In this document: piece by piece, positions 47,935-59,553 of the stretch | Numbering within the stretch: the stretch's first letter is position 1 | Layout: the number at the start of each line of letters is the position of its first letter | DNA from: Nectonema munidae | Lineage: Eukaryota > Nematomorpha > Nectonematoida > Nectonematidae | Direction of reading: 5' to 3' | DNA length: 64,000 nt | Assembly: GCA_030549495.1 (NCBI GenBank) | Contig: JAUIRK010000643.1 | Location: 186,001 to 250,000 of the forward strand | Made by a program: the position numbers and the translations under genes | The notes under the pieces: generated by a model | The model's database searches: none | What the model was told of the DNA's origin: nothing | The model's input: only the letters and a program-made list of their open reading frames with translations

Positions 47935-50618
47935 ATTTGCTTGAAATTATTATATATTAGAAGACAATTCATGTTTACCAACACTGAATACATTTTTTAA
48001 TTCCAAAATTCAACTTTTGATGGTAAAATTGGATTCATGGAGAAAGCGGGATTAATTGCAGTTATCCCATTTCATTCCATTATCATAACTGAGACAGACG
48101 ATTTCTTGATTTAAGAGGCGCGCGCTTTTATATCAAATAACTCAATCTCGTCTGCTTTTTTCAGGGATGGAATGGGTCAATACAAAAATTAATTTTATAA
48201 ACTCAATTAACAAATGTGATAAAATTTGCAACTTCCTCTGAAAATATTTCTAGTCCCTTTTTTCGATTGAAATTGTCTACAAAGAAAAATATAAGTTTAT
48301 TCAAGATATACCTAGATTTCTAACTTTGTCTTCATTCAAATTTTTCAAGAATAATTATTACTTGTTGCATCGTTTCTTTTGTTATTAGCGGTCTGAATTG
48401 CTGGATGTTTATATCCAATTAATGATCATGATTAATTATAAACTTAATGAAACGAACTTCCAGATAGCTTCAATTTACTGTAAATGCCTGCTAATTTACT
48501 TTGAATAGCTATTAAAAAATGTATCAATATATTTTTTAATAAATTGGTTCACAGTTTATTAACCTAAAATCAAAATGAAAATAGACTTAACAATCAAAAT
48601 ATGGATCTAACAAAAATAGGTATTAAAATCAATTGATATAACTAGAAGAGACATAATTAATGAGTTAGTAATTATTATCACTAACTAAATAGAAAGTAAA
48701 CAAACTTGTATGAAAGTTTTTAAAGTAAATCATAAAAATATTTGGAGTATTTTAAATGGATTTATATTTAGATTAATTCGATGCTACCATAATATGAATT
48801 TGAAAGGCTTAAAAAAATATATATGTCATAATACACTTTATTTAATAAGATTAGTTAAAAAGATGCTCTAAACACGTCTACTGCTTTTCTAAATTTGCCA
48901 ATTCATCATTACAGCTCAACAGCAATATGTCGTTAACACTCGTATACGAGAAAATGTCCCGTCATGCAATATTATGTATGTGACATTATTCTTCTCTCTT
49001 AGTTTTTACAAGCAACTCTTTTGCGTTTTCTTCGTTTTGGTATTTTTTGAAGTAAATCTTTTGCAAGAGAAAAAACGATTGCAAAAAATTCACCTTAAGT
49101 TGTATTTCTATTTGACCATTAGGTTACATCTCTATCATAACTTGTCTTAGCATCACATATTCAAAAATTCTAATTTTGGTGGCTTTCGAGCTAGGTTTTG
49201 TCTAAAGCGACACTTCTTACAATAAGACAAAAGATATTCACGATCTGTAAAGTTTGTTGAAATTGCGAAATACTTTCTACAATTATAAATAAAAAGAGAC
49301 CAAATTTATCCGGTTTTGCGCTTCTTTTCTTGTTCTTTTGTCATCAAATCTCAATATTTTTTTATCTCCTTTAATCGGTTTAAAGACATAAAGCAACAGA
49401 GTATTAGAGAATTGTAAAAGCACACCAAAATAAATATTTAAAGGAAGATCTCAATTTCTCTCTTCTACAGACAAAAGTACGCTAAGAAAAGCTAAAAATT
49501 CTTTATACTAAGTTTTTTTCCATTTGAAACGCAATGTCCTCCTTTGTTGGTAGAATGAATGATTTCTTAATATTAGTGGTAAAAAGGAAATCGAAAGAAC
49601 TTTTTAGTTTAGCTATTTTTGGTTTATTTGCTTTTAACTTAACAAAGTTATGAGAAGGAGTTGTAGAAACATATTTTGCCCAGTTTATCCTTAATATACC
49701 GTCATTTGCTCGCTAAATAAAGGCTTTTTACTCGAAAATGAAGCTCATGATTAATATTATTTAAATAGGCATCACTGAAGAGCATGTAAATCAACAAAAT
49801 TCACTTTTATCTAGAATGCAGGGGTGTAATTCTTCATTGGAGGGAGTTGACGCGACATATGAAGACATTATTAAAATAAAATATAAGTAAAAATAAAATA
49901 ATAATAGAAATTACAGTTAATTCATGCATTTTTTTTACAAATTTACTATTATTATCATTTATTATTAAACTAGACAGTTACATGCATAATATTTCCATAT
50001 AAAGCACTAACATTTATCATGAAATCGGCTAAAAGTGTAGTATGAGCATTTTCAACATCGGGTGTAAGGCGGAGACCATGCGTGACACTAGACTATAAAT
50101 ATGACTTGTGCTTCATATACTCTAATTACAAAGATGCACAAATACACAACGTCTTAATTTTTATCTTAATCCAAATAAACTAAAATAGACTAATTAAAAG
50201 AACAAGATAAAAGCAATTCAAAGAAAATGAATTTTACCCTTGAAGAGAGGGCCTTGACGAAAACATTATCAAGTAGGCATATTAAGTAATAATAGAAATT
50301 GTGTAAAAAAGGGCTTTATTTTGATGCATTAACATCAGCTCTGAAAAAATAAAGCTAAATAAAAGAAAAATTGCATTTTATCTGACAACGCCCTTGCAAG
50401 CGTCTAGTAACAATAGTAAAGAGAGCATCTTCTTTTTAGAATATGAAAAAAAGAATAAAATATTTTGAATATAACATAAAAAGAAGTGAAATACTAATTA
50501 AAAAGAGGATAAATTTGTCTAAAAAATTGCTTTAAAACAAAGATTATAATTCGTGAAGAAGTAAGAAAAACTGATTTATGTTTGTATGAGCGAGAGAGGA
50601 AGAGAGAGAGAAAGAAAG
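47935..50618. other. AT-rich intergenic region with one TTAA MITE
   Basis: Apart from the MITE at 48062-48181, I see no gene or repeat. 50590-50615 is a GA-rich run just 3' of the minus-strand exon. Confidence 0.4.
48062..48181. mobile_element. TTAA MITE (CCCATTTCATTCC type)
   Basis: The left end TTATCCCATTTCATTCC is matched by the inverted right end GGGATGGAATGGGTCAA. GACAGACGATTTC and CTCGTCTGCTTTTTTC lie inside, the latter identical to the word in the 56329 copy. Confidence 0.6.
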
Positions 50619-51093
50619 CTAACTTGAAATGTTTCCCGATTCGAACAAACTATTGCTTTTCAGGCGAGGATTGGAAACAATGGAAACTTTTTTAACATGT
50701 TTGCAAGGATTCACTTCGTGTTGTGGAAGATCCATGGAGACGGCTTTGGAAAGCGTTTTGGAGGAAATGCCACCATCGTAGCGTTTGTCCCGGCACATGT
50801 TCTTTCCCGTGTGTAAGGCTGGGGTAAATGCGTGCTTCAGTTTGCAGAGCAAATCCTCTTTAAGCTTTTCCGTGCTTGACGTTATTTTATTGAGAATCTT
50901 GTTGCCAGAAGAATACTTTAATAAGGGAGAGAATTCCACGTCAGAAGCGCTAAATTGCAAGAAAATATCATTGAGCAAATATTTTTTGGAAAAATAGAGT
51001 ATCCAAGTGATCATGACTTCGACTCTTGAGCGGAGTAGAAGGGAGGATAGATGATTCCAAGTACCCACAAAAAGCCTACTCCGATTACAAATA
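50619..51093 (-). CDS. Unrecognised minus-strand terminal exon, about 150 residues
   Basis: A minus-strand frame is open for about 155 codons in very AT-rich DNA and uses many C- or G-ending codons. It begins after an acceptor ending aatttttaag at 51094. Recognisable stretches are SRVEVMITWILYFSKKYLL, then SASDVEFSPLLKY, a lysine-rich middle (TSSTEKLKEDLLCKLKHAF) and an end SNSLFESGNISS. An alternative is possible in the first third: another frame reads VFVIGVGFLWVLGIIYP, which looks like a membrane helix, and a 68-base intron (gtcatg to atttag) would join it in phase to ASDVEF. Either way the distal two thirds look coding. No domain was recognised. It may be the next exon of the gene at 52.3-53.5 kb. 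Confidence 0.45.
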
Positions 51094-51239
51094 CTTAAAA
51101 ATTAGAAATATTTGAACCTAACTCTTACTTTCGCCTTGTCTAGAGAAGAGGCACTCCATAAGTTTGGGAAAATTAAACATACTTTTTCCATTTTTAAAAG
51201 CTCAGAAAAAAGCCAGAAACATGCTTGGTGTTACTGATA

Positions 51240-51355
51240 TTAACCCATTTTGCGTTATTGTTCCAAGAGAGGAATGCAGACAAACTTGAATTTCCAATTG
51301 TTCAATAAGCATTAATTAGAATCCGAGAACTAAAATGGACTAACAATAGAGTTAA
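51240..51355 (+). mobile_element. TTAA MITE, uninterrupted relative of 24824-25254
   Basis: It starts TTAACCCATTTTGCGTTATT, with GTTCCAAGAGAGGAATGCAG and ACTTGAATTTCCAATTG, and ends at GAGTTAA. It shows the site without the hAT insertion. Confidence 0.6.
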
Positions 51356-51846
51356 AAAGGAAAAGAGATCTGCCGGATATCCGCATCCGCAATTTTTTAA
51401 ACCTCGTCTGTAGATCACTTAAGTTTCAACATCCGTGTTTGGAATTTCCAAAAATTTTCTTTTTTCTATATACGCCTAAGTTTTTTTTCTGAATTTTCAA
51501 TTACGTACGACGATAAGTACGACTTTATGGTAACATTATGCATCATACATAAGCAAATGTATCTAAATAGCTCTGTAAATTTTTAAGAAGTATAGAACCT
51601 GCGCTTGCTTAGAATAGCAATTATGAGATCCTCATGCGCTAAATTAATTTTGCCATCCGCATTGGCTAGAATGTCCAATTTGATATCCGCATCCGCGTGG
51701 CGGATACAAAAAATTTCACAACCGATATATCTCTACAAAAGACTTATGTGGTTTGCTCATATTTCCAGAAAAGCAAATAAAGGAAGATAAACTTACTTCA
51801 AATTTTCAAAAAATCTTTATAAAAGAAAGTAAAATGCAGTTTTGCC

Positions 51847-51983
51847 CTAACCCGTTAACGACCAGAATAATCAGACGATATCTAATGTAAATCAGAAGAT
51901 TTGTATTAAAGAGCATTGATAAACGCAGACGATTTTATTTTTGTAAAGTTGACTATAGTCGACATTGGGCGTTAACGGGTTAA
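51847..51983. mobile_element. TTAA MITE (CCCGTTAACGACC type), best copy
   Basis: The left end CTAACCCGTTAACGACCAG is matched by the inverted right end GGGCGTTAACGGGTTAA. It carries AATCAGACGATATC and ACGCAGACGATTTTA. It lies in the putative intron of the minus-strand gene. Confidence 0.78.
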
Positions 51984-52277
51984 TACGAGTCACATTAGTT
52001 TAGTGATACCATGATATCCCATTCACAAGATTTAGATTCAGAATGCCAAATTTTGAGATTGAAAGACGAATCATTTAGATTTAAACTGGTGATTTTGAAC
52101 ACATATCATGAAAAAATCTGAATTATATGAATTTGCAGCTCGTGAAACCAAGGCACACGCATGATATGCTTTCTTTTTCAATGTGATAAAGCAGATGATT
52201 TTCACATCTTAAAAAACGGGTGTCACGATAAGAAGTAATAATAATTGGAAACCGTTGATTGTAAAAAGATGAGAGAA

Positions 52278-52397
52278 TTACTTTGACATTAGCCTAGGAA
52301 TTTCAGAACTGTTCTCCTCATCTGATGCTTCTTGCAAAGAGTAGGAATCTGCAAAATCTTTGATGGCATATGAAATTAACTCCGTTTCAACATCTGT
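52278..52397 (-). CDS. Acidic exon of an unrecognised minus-strand gene, possibly terminal
   Basis: On the minus strand the acceptor tatcttttttag is followed by 39 codons and a stop. The peptide starts TDVETELISYAIKDFADSYS, continues with an acidic SDEENSSEIP segment and ends RLMSK. It has coding-like third positions and no repeat similarity. Two readings are possible. It may end the protein at the taa. Or the donor gtaatt just before the stop may be used (exon low end 52282), leaving two bases that match the phase of the acceptor at 51093. I do not recognise the protein family. Confidence 0.48.
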   Translation of the reverse strand, partial: TDVETELISYAIKDFADSYSLQEASDEENSSEIPRLMSK

Positions 52398-53493
52398 CTA
52401 AAAAAGATAATGAAAATAGTGGGGGCAAGGCAATGAATTGTGAATGAAAAAAAATTCCGTTGCATGCGCCTAAATACTTCTAAATCCTGTTTTAATTGAA
52501 TGTGCTACGTTTTTATAAATATTTTACAAAGTTTCTTCAAATTTTCGAAAAAAATTCTTCAAGTCATATTAGATTTTTTTAAGGTCAATAAACTTAATAA
52601 GTTTAATGTGAACAAAAAATATATATATATGTTTATTTTACAAATAAATCAGAGGTAGATAAAATTTTTACAAAAATTGAAAAAATTAATGGCAAAGATC
52701 AGAGATTTCACAAATGAAAATATAAAAATTAGTGATTGAACTATTAATCGAAATCGCAAGAAGCCTGATTTTTTCAAGTTTTTGCCAACGGATTCGTATC
52801 AAGAAAATTTACTTCAGTTTCTTATCATCTGTTCTCTGAAAGTTGTTTGAGCACTGCGGGTGAGAATATAAAATCTAAAAGGTTTGAAATTTTATTCTAA
52901 ATTTTGTCTAGCGTTACGTGTTGTATATAAACACTTACTTAAAAGTTTATGTTTAAATTTATAATTGAAAATGAAAATTAGTTGTTTTAAATTTTTAGAG
53001 AATTTATTTAAATAAATTGTGATACTTAGAAGTGCTTCTTTCTACTCTAGTATTTAAAATCGAAGAAGAAACTTTAGTTAATTTTGCGAAGGTCAAGACA
53101 AATTAAATTTGTAAATATGTCTTACGTTTTAAAACATTTGTAATCGTGACTACTTCTAAACTTAAATTTGAAATGGAAATAAATTTGGGTAAAACTTACA
53201 AGTGCAACAAGTGTTAAAATAAATTAAGCTTAATGATTATTTCAAAAAATAATTATTGTAGATAAAAAGTTATTAAAAGTAGTGATTGATTTTTACGCAC
53301 AAAACGATGAAAGAACATTTTTAAATCTTTTTATATAAAAACTCGTATTTTACCAAATGTTACTTCGATATACAAGTACAGCCTCGTATACAGTGGGAGC
53401 GCTATTTGAAAGAAATAAAAAGCGACTGTGGAAGGAATTCACAAAGTTTTGAATCGAAGAAGTAAAGTAAGAATTGAAAATATGGAAAAATAC

Positions 53494-53544
53494 CTGCGTT
53501 TGAATGGGAGATTTGTCTACGACATCAGAACCATTCTTCATCGA
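53494..53544 (-). CDS. Small exon of an unrecognised minus-strand gene
   Basis: On the minus strand a pyrimidine-rich acceptor (ttcctcttcttgtttaag) is followed by 51 bases and a CAG|GTATTT donor. The exon reads SMKNGSDVVDKSPIQTQ and is in phase 0 at both ends. It joins in frame to the exon at 52278-52397. The peptide is hydrophilic and I recognise no domain. The plus strand is also open here, so orientation rests on the splice sites and on the matching downstream exon. Confidence 0.42.
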
Positions 53545-54413
53545 CTTAAACAAGAAGAGGAAGGTGATTAAGATATTTTACAAAATCTAATTTTTAAAAT
53601 AATGTTTTTAAAATGAGAACTCGAGAAAACTAAACTTTTATTAGAAATGTGTGCGTTAGACAAATGCTTTTTTATTTCTTATTCCTTCGCTCTCTGAAGT
53701 CTGGAATGAAGGAGCATCATTCTTGTAAAGAGATTGGTTTGAATTGATTAAAGAAATTCCCTTCATTTTAAGTTTCTAACCGAATTTGGAATATAACTTA
53801 TAGAAATGCATTTGGATGATTTGTGTGACATAAAATAAGCTCATCTGTCTGAATAAGTATATCTCTGGAAGTAAAAGGTCGTAAATAGAGAAATAAGTTT
53901 CTGTTTTTTTTCCTGTGTAGACACACCAGTCAGAAGACAAATTCAAAAATGGTAATGAGAGTATTCTTCAAATCTTTACAGAAAACTTGAATATCGATTT
54001 TGTCAAATATGATTCAAACCTTCTTCGAAATTTTTTTGATTTTTTACAGAACTTTCCATCTCTTAGCATCTGATTTTAGAGATTGTAAGAGTCGATTGTA
54101 TCAATTGAAAGCTGGAAATTTCTTACTTAGATGAAAAAAGCCTTACAACACGGGCATTGTTTCTTTCTCTAATAGAAGAACAATGGGTATGGTGTCTTCT
54201 TTTTGATAAACAAGAGGCTATTGCAAGCATGAGAATTCTACCTTAATGGTCCGAAATATTGGCGTTACGTTACGTTAGACCCAATGGTGAGACCGGAGTT
54301 ATTGAGGTTGTTAGGTCCAGGTTTAGTGCAGATATAAAAGTAATCCATTAGACAATATAATGGAACACAGAAGCTAAAATCTACTTTGCTAACATTTAAA
54401 AAAATTTACGATC
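53545..54413. other. No feature recognised
   Basis: AT-rich. A short plus-strand frame near 54280-54350 (YVRPNGETGVIEVVRSRF) has coding-like composition, but I found no flanking support. Confidence 0.35.
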
Positions 54414-54422
54414 CTCAAACAC

Positions 54423-55057
54423 GGTTCTAGAAAAATGGGCCGTAAACAAATTTGCCGTAGGAAAACTCGCCTCAGGAAATTTCGCTTAATAGGAAAAATC
54501 GCCGCAAAACAAATGTTTGTGATAAAAACAGTTTGGTTTCAAAAGTACCATTTTATCTCTTCCAAACAACCAAGCTTGACTTACGAAGTTTCTGATAAGT
54601 AAACAACCAATAAGGAAATGGAGTAATTATTTTTTTAGTTTATTATCCGTATTTATTTTATTTTTTTATCCGTATTTTCGATCTATTCGGTAAATATAGT
54701 TAAGATCGTCAACTAATTTCCGTCCTCTTCTACTAGTTTCCGTTTGATAAACCATCGTCTGCATACAAAAAACTATAGTCGAAAAAATTAAGATAAAATA
54801 AAAAATAAGGTAGAATAAAAATAAATAAAATAAAAAATAGGATAAAATAAAAATAAAAAAATAATTACTTGGCCAAATTTGGTAGTTTGGAGATAAAATG
54901 GTACTTTAAAAACCAAACTGTTTTTATCACAAATACTTGTTTTACAGCAAAATTGTCTTGCGGCAATTTTTCCTATTAGGCGAAATTTCCCGAGGGGAAA
55001 ATTCCTGAAACGAGTTTTCCTACGGCAAACTTGTTTACGGCGAATTTTCCGGGCACT
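54423..55057. mobile_element. Mutator-type MITE with long inverted repeats and 9-bp target duplication
   Basis: ctcaaacac flanks both sides exactly (54414-54422 and 55058-55066). The inverted ends extend about 150 bases: CCGTAAACAAATTTGCCGTA and the inverse of TACGGCAAACTTGTTTACGG, then TTTGTGATAAAAACAGTTTG shared by both arms. A GCCGYAAA-type word recurs within each arm. The central part (54660-54860) is AT-rich. There is no transposase; the minus-strand frame at 54788 reads through the right arm and is not a gene. Confidence 0.85.
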
Positions 55058-55066
55058 CTCAAACAC

Positions 55067-56328
55067 ATTTAATGTGTAGTTTTCAAATGAACGAAACCTA
55101 ACACTCTATTCTTTTGATGATCCCAATTCAATCTCTGAAGTTTGTCCATGTTTAAGAAAAGAAAAGTTGAATAAATTAAATAATCAATCAAAGCAGAGTT
55201 GTCGAATGCAATCGAAACGAATTTACTTACAATGATGATGATCATTAATTGAATACGTCCTAGCTAGAGAGAAGAATTGAAAGAGGCTCAACGTCGTTAC
55301 TCAGGCGAACGCAGATCTCCTCTATACTATATGATGCTGCCATAATTCTAAACTCATCAAAAGCAGCTTGTTGCGGAGATTGTAATAAAGAAGTCTAGAA
55401 TTATATCCCAGCCATTGTGAATGCAGATTGTAGAATTGAAGTCTAGAACTATATCCCCAGCCGACATTTACTGTAGTACTGTTTAAGGCAGCGTGTCAAA
55501 CATACACCTGGCGCGCCAGATGCAGCCCTCAGGATAATGTTATCTAGAACGTCCAATGGGTTCTCTATTGCATAATTTGATCATTTATAAGCCTTAGAAT
55601 ATAGATTTCCTTTGTATATTTAAAATTTTATCTTCATCTGCAATAAATCAAGTTCATGAATTTGAAAAAAAAATGAAACAAAAATTCAACCCTTTCTTGG
55701 TCAAATTTTCAAGTGCTATAAGTAAAACTAATAGAAATGAAAAGAGATATAGCTGATAAAAAATTTCTATAAGTAGATATTAAACTTTTTATCAATATCT
55801 GGAAAATAGGGAATTTTGTGTTTGGTAGTTCATTCATGTGCGAATAGTTTTTTTCCAAGAATGAATAGCGCTAAATCAAAAATTCACTTCGGCTTAACTG
55901 ATTCTAACCGCTTCCAGTGATAAATGTATCTGTCCAAACCCAGGCGATTAAAGAGTTTTTAGGTTTATAACCCGTTATTGTGTAGTAAGAAAAATTACTA
56001 TAACTTTACGGTTTATAGGGAAACACAACTTTGAACGCACACTATAATTGTATGTCCCACGGCGCATTAACATATGGGTTAGTTAAGATAACAATATTAT
56101 AGTAATAGTAAATCATAAAGAGTACGAAGGAAGTGTTCTTATGATTGTATAGGGATTCTTCAAGAGGGAATTCTTGATATATGTTATCACTGTGTACCAT
56201 AGAATCTAAAAAAAATAGTAAATAATCCAGTGCAATCATTTTTTGGACAACAAATCTAAAAATGTTTGGGAAAATTGCGATTTCGATTTAAATATTTTTA
56301 TATTATATTGAGGTGTTTATAATTATTA
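55067..56328. other. Intergenic; hAT end fragment and a short direct repeat
   Basis: CAGCGTGTCAAACATACACC followed by TGGCGCGCCAGATGCAGCCC at 55492 looks like a solo hAT end. AAGTCTAGAAYTATATCCC(C)AGCC occurs twice, at about 55390 and 55440. Nothing else recognised. Confidence 0.4.
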
Positions 56329-56467
56329 TTAACCCATTTACGGCCAATGTTCCTATTTTGGAACATAAGTAATTTCATCTTCGTCTGCTTTTTTCAATGA
56401 CTTTGAATATAAATCGTCTGCGTTTTTTTTAGATATCGTCTGCTTTGCTTGGCCTTAAATGGGTTAA
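56329..56467 (+). mobile_element. TTAA MITE, first of two tandem copies
   Basis: The ends are TTAACCCATTTACGGCC and GGCCTTAAATGGGTTAA. The interior reads CAATGTTCCTATTTTGGAAC, TTCGTCTGCTTTTTTC, AAATCGTCTGCG and ATCGTCTGCTTTGC. Confidence 0.9.
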
Positions 56468-56601
56468 CCCATTTACGACCAATGTTCCTATTTGGGAACA
56501 TAAGTAATTTATCTTCGTCTGCTTTTTTCAATGACTTTGAATATAAATCGTCTGCGTTTTTTTTAGATATCGTCTGCTTTGCTTGGCCTTAAATGGGTTA
56601 A
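56464..56601 (+). mobile_element. TTAA MITE, second tandem copy sharing one TTAA
   Basis: It is almost identical to the preceding copy and in the same orientation. The TTAA at 56464-56467 serves as right end of the first and left end of this one. The few differences include CGACC for CGGCC and one T fewer in CCTATTTTGG. Confidence 0.9.
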
Positions 56602-56666
56602 TAATCAAAAAAAGCATAAAATATTTCTCAGTTTCGAAAAATCAGCTTCGTAAAAAAGTATTACTA

Positions 56667-56811
56667 ATTAGCCCTTTCAGATCGAAACGAACACCCATCT
56701 CGAATTAATACAAATCGCCTGCTTTGGGTTAAATAAAATCATCGAAGAAAAATAAGCAGACAAGTCTCTTGTTGCTTATTGCTTAGAAAACATTCGCTCT
56801 TAAAAGGTTAA
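56667..56811. mobile_element. TTAA MITE (CCCTTTCAG type), decayed
   Basis: It starts ATTAGCCCTTTCAGATC and ends CGCTCTTAAAAGGTTAA. AATCGCCTGCTTTG and AAGCAGACAAG lie inside. Confidence 0.5.
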
Positions 56812-57535
56812 AATCAAAAAATCCTCTGCGTAGATGAGGATTGGATGCTTAACTAGACCCAGGATAATTGCCCTACACAGCTGCCGGATAAAATTAATGA
56901 AACCAATCAATTAAAGAAATATGATTAATTTTAGAGGTAGTGTTTGTGCTATTATTAATTTTAGAGTTAGTATTTCTAATGTAACTAAAGATGTTCTTCA
57001 TCAATCAACTATCACTTTAACTGTAATACACTCATCACCATTCAATCACGAAAACTTTCAACCATTGCAAACATCATCATAACACTTCAACTATACACGT
57101 GTGTGCTTTTACATTTCTCTTACACTTATATACACAATTTTATATACATATAACAGTTAATTAGAAGGTGAAAAATGGACAAAAGTTGACAAGAGGGACA
57201 AAATTTGCAAAATAGGTTGACGTCAATTGTAAACGACTCCATCACTAAATGCTTCACTAATTTTTCCTAACATTTTTTTAATCTCTTGCTTTTATTAAAG
57301 TTAAATCTTTAGATATTTCTAGATGGGATTAGCTTTGACTTACTATTAGATTTTAACAAATTAATCGCAATAAAATTTGTTTCTAAATTTTTTTTAGTTA
57401 AGACCAATAAATCAACGTTATTGGTGGTAAAATTATCTCTTCAAATTTTGTAATATACTCATTTAATCTGAAAACACATTTTTATTGACGTCAAATATTT
57501 TATTTTTTATTAAAGATCTAAAATAGCAGCAAACA

Positions 57536-59008
57536 ATGTTCACTAATAACCGCGATGATGCAGATAATATTATCCATGCAAGATACATTATTAGTCAAAA
57601 GATCGCCAAAAAATCAAGGTATTATTGTGATGGTGGATTCGTGAAAGAATGTTTACAAGCAGTTGTAGATATTATATGTCCAGCTGTAAGAAAAGAGGTA
57701 GACAGTATTAGTTTGTCTCGGGAACAATAACGAGGAGGATTGAAGAGCTTGCAGCCGATATAGAAACTGTTTTGAAGGAACTTGCTTCAAAGTTTGAATA
57801 TTTTTTTTAGCGATCGATAGGAGCACTGATGTATCAAGCACGGCCCAACTTGCAGTATTTATACGTGGAATAGATAAAGATTTCAATATTACGGAAGAAC
57901 TACTAGGCCTCCTACAAACGATGAAGGGTACAACAACAGGAAAAGATATTTTCACAGAATTAAAGGTTTTAATAGAGCAATTTGATCTCAACTATCAAAA
58001 ATTACTAGGCTTATCAACAGATGGTTGGAAGTAAACCTGGATTAGTTGCAAATATCAGAGCAGAGCTGGGATCTCTCTGAATATAGATATAAAATACTTC
58101 ATCAAGATAATGTATAATTCACCAAGAGAGCTAATGCGCCAAATCCGTTAAATTTGAACACGTCATGCCTACATTAGTTTCATGCATCAATTTTATCAAA
58201 TCTCGGGCACTAAACCACCGCCAATTTAAAGAATTTCTTGAAGATATTGAAGTCAAATATGGAAATTTAGTGTATTACACAGAAGTGCGCTGGTTGAGTA
58301 AAGGCAACGTTGAAAGATTTTATGCTTTGAGTCACGAAATTTTAATATTTGTGGAACTTAAAAGCAAGAATACTCAAGAATTGAAGAATGGTCATGGATC
58401 TCGCTTTTGTTGTCGATTTTACCATTTTAATGATTTAAATTTAAAATTGCAAGGAAAGGATCAATTCGTGCATCAATTATTTTTCTACATTCGAACATTT
58501 CAAACAAAAATTAAATTATGGAAAAAACAACTTAAAAATGGTAGTACTTTTCATTTTCCCACATTGACGAATCATTTTCAAGCAAACTACATTTCCTATG
58601 CTGACGAGCTTGAATCAATCAACAAAGAATTTACAACAGACTTCAGGTCACAAGAAGTTGGCCTGCGTATTTTTTTCGTCACCATTTGATATTGATCTCG
58701 AGGATGCTTCTGAGGAATTGCAAATGAAATTAATTGAACTTCAGGAGAGTGAAGATTTCAAAAGAAAGATGAGAGATTTTTTATTATTAGAGTTTTATAA
58801 AAGCCTTCATCAAGAAGTTTTTCCCAATATAAGAGATTTTGCAGGAAAGAAAATGTGTCTATTTGGTAGAACTTATATACGTGATCAGCTTTTTACAAAA
58901 ATTAAATATGCAAAATCAAAAACAAGGTCAAGGATTACAGATGAGCATCTTGAACATGATTTGAGAGTGGCCGCTTCAAACATTTCTCGACTGGTAAAGA
59001 AGCATTGA
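57536..59008 (+). pseudogene. hAT transposase remnant (GTF2IRD2-like)
   Basis: In order: KKSRYYCDGGFVKECLQAVV and ICPAVRKEVDSISLSR (57620-57725), ELAADIETVLKELASKFEYF (57745), AIDRSTDVSSTAQLAVFIRG (57808; holds the catalytic D.STD), GLSTDGW (58010), then HRQFKEFLEDIEVKYGNLVY and TEVRWLSKGNVERFYAL (58215-58335). Next are LKLQGKDQFVHQLFFYIRTF (58440), SPFDIDLEDASEELQMKLIE (58680) and ITDEHLEHDLRVAASNISR before the stop at 59006. The N-terminal zinc-finger part is absent. Stops and frame changes separate 57730-58165, and a frame change lies near 58675. Related hAT genes were domesticated in vertebrates, but this copy is broken. Confidence 0.78.
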
Positions 59009-59220
59009 ACTCATATATCACATTGAAATAAGATTTTTCAAGCTTTAGCTTCAATAAATCTTCATTTATTTATATTTTTATAATATTTATATTAAAGAAC
59101 TTTTTTTTATAAAAAAAATCTTAAATTTCATAATAAATAAATATCTATACATGTTCATTTTGAAGTATTTAGCTTATAGAGATATAGATATACATGTGCA
59201 TAATTTTTCATTGCGTGTAT

Positions 59221-59400
59221 TTTGTTTAGGGCCCGTGGCCTTTTATGAAAAACAAAATCTGGCCCATATAAGAAAAAAGGTTTCCCATGCATGTCCTAAA
59301 TGCTAGAATTGCTCTACATTAGCTAACTGTAATTAGGGGTGTCAAACTCACGGTCCACGTGACAAATTTGGAACTTGGGATGGTCATGATTGGCCTTCGA
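59221..59400. mobile_element. hAT terminal sequences between the two transposase remnants
   Basis: 59337 starts AGGGGTGTCAAACTCACGG, a common hAT end, and probably opens the element containing the ZBED5-like gene. 59229-59290 (GGCCCGTGGCC ... TCTGGCCCATATAAG) is a GGCCC-rich stretch like those in hAT ends. No matched pair or target duplication could be defined. Confidence 0.4.
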
Positions 59401-59553
59401 GATGACAGGAGGATTTTTTGCCTCCTGAAATGACGAGTGGCATGAAGATACATGATATATGAATAAGAGAGAGAAAATTAATAAATAACCTTTATTTTAT
59501 TTTCTTATACTTTTCTTTTTTCCACCCACACATATTGCATAAGGTCAAGTAAA

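Noticed and set aside
54270-54350. LTR retroelement end or host exon
   Set aside because: No long terminal repeats, primer-binding site or polyprotein motifs are visible here or elsewhere in the window.
54788-55066. 92-residue minus-strand protein
   Set aside because: It reads through the inverted arm of the Mutator-type MITE; the motif-like repeats are the sub-repeats of that arm.
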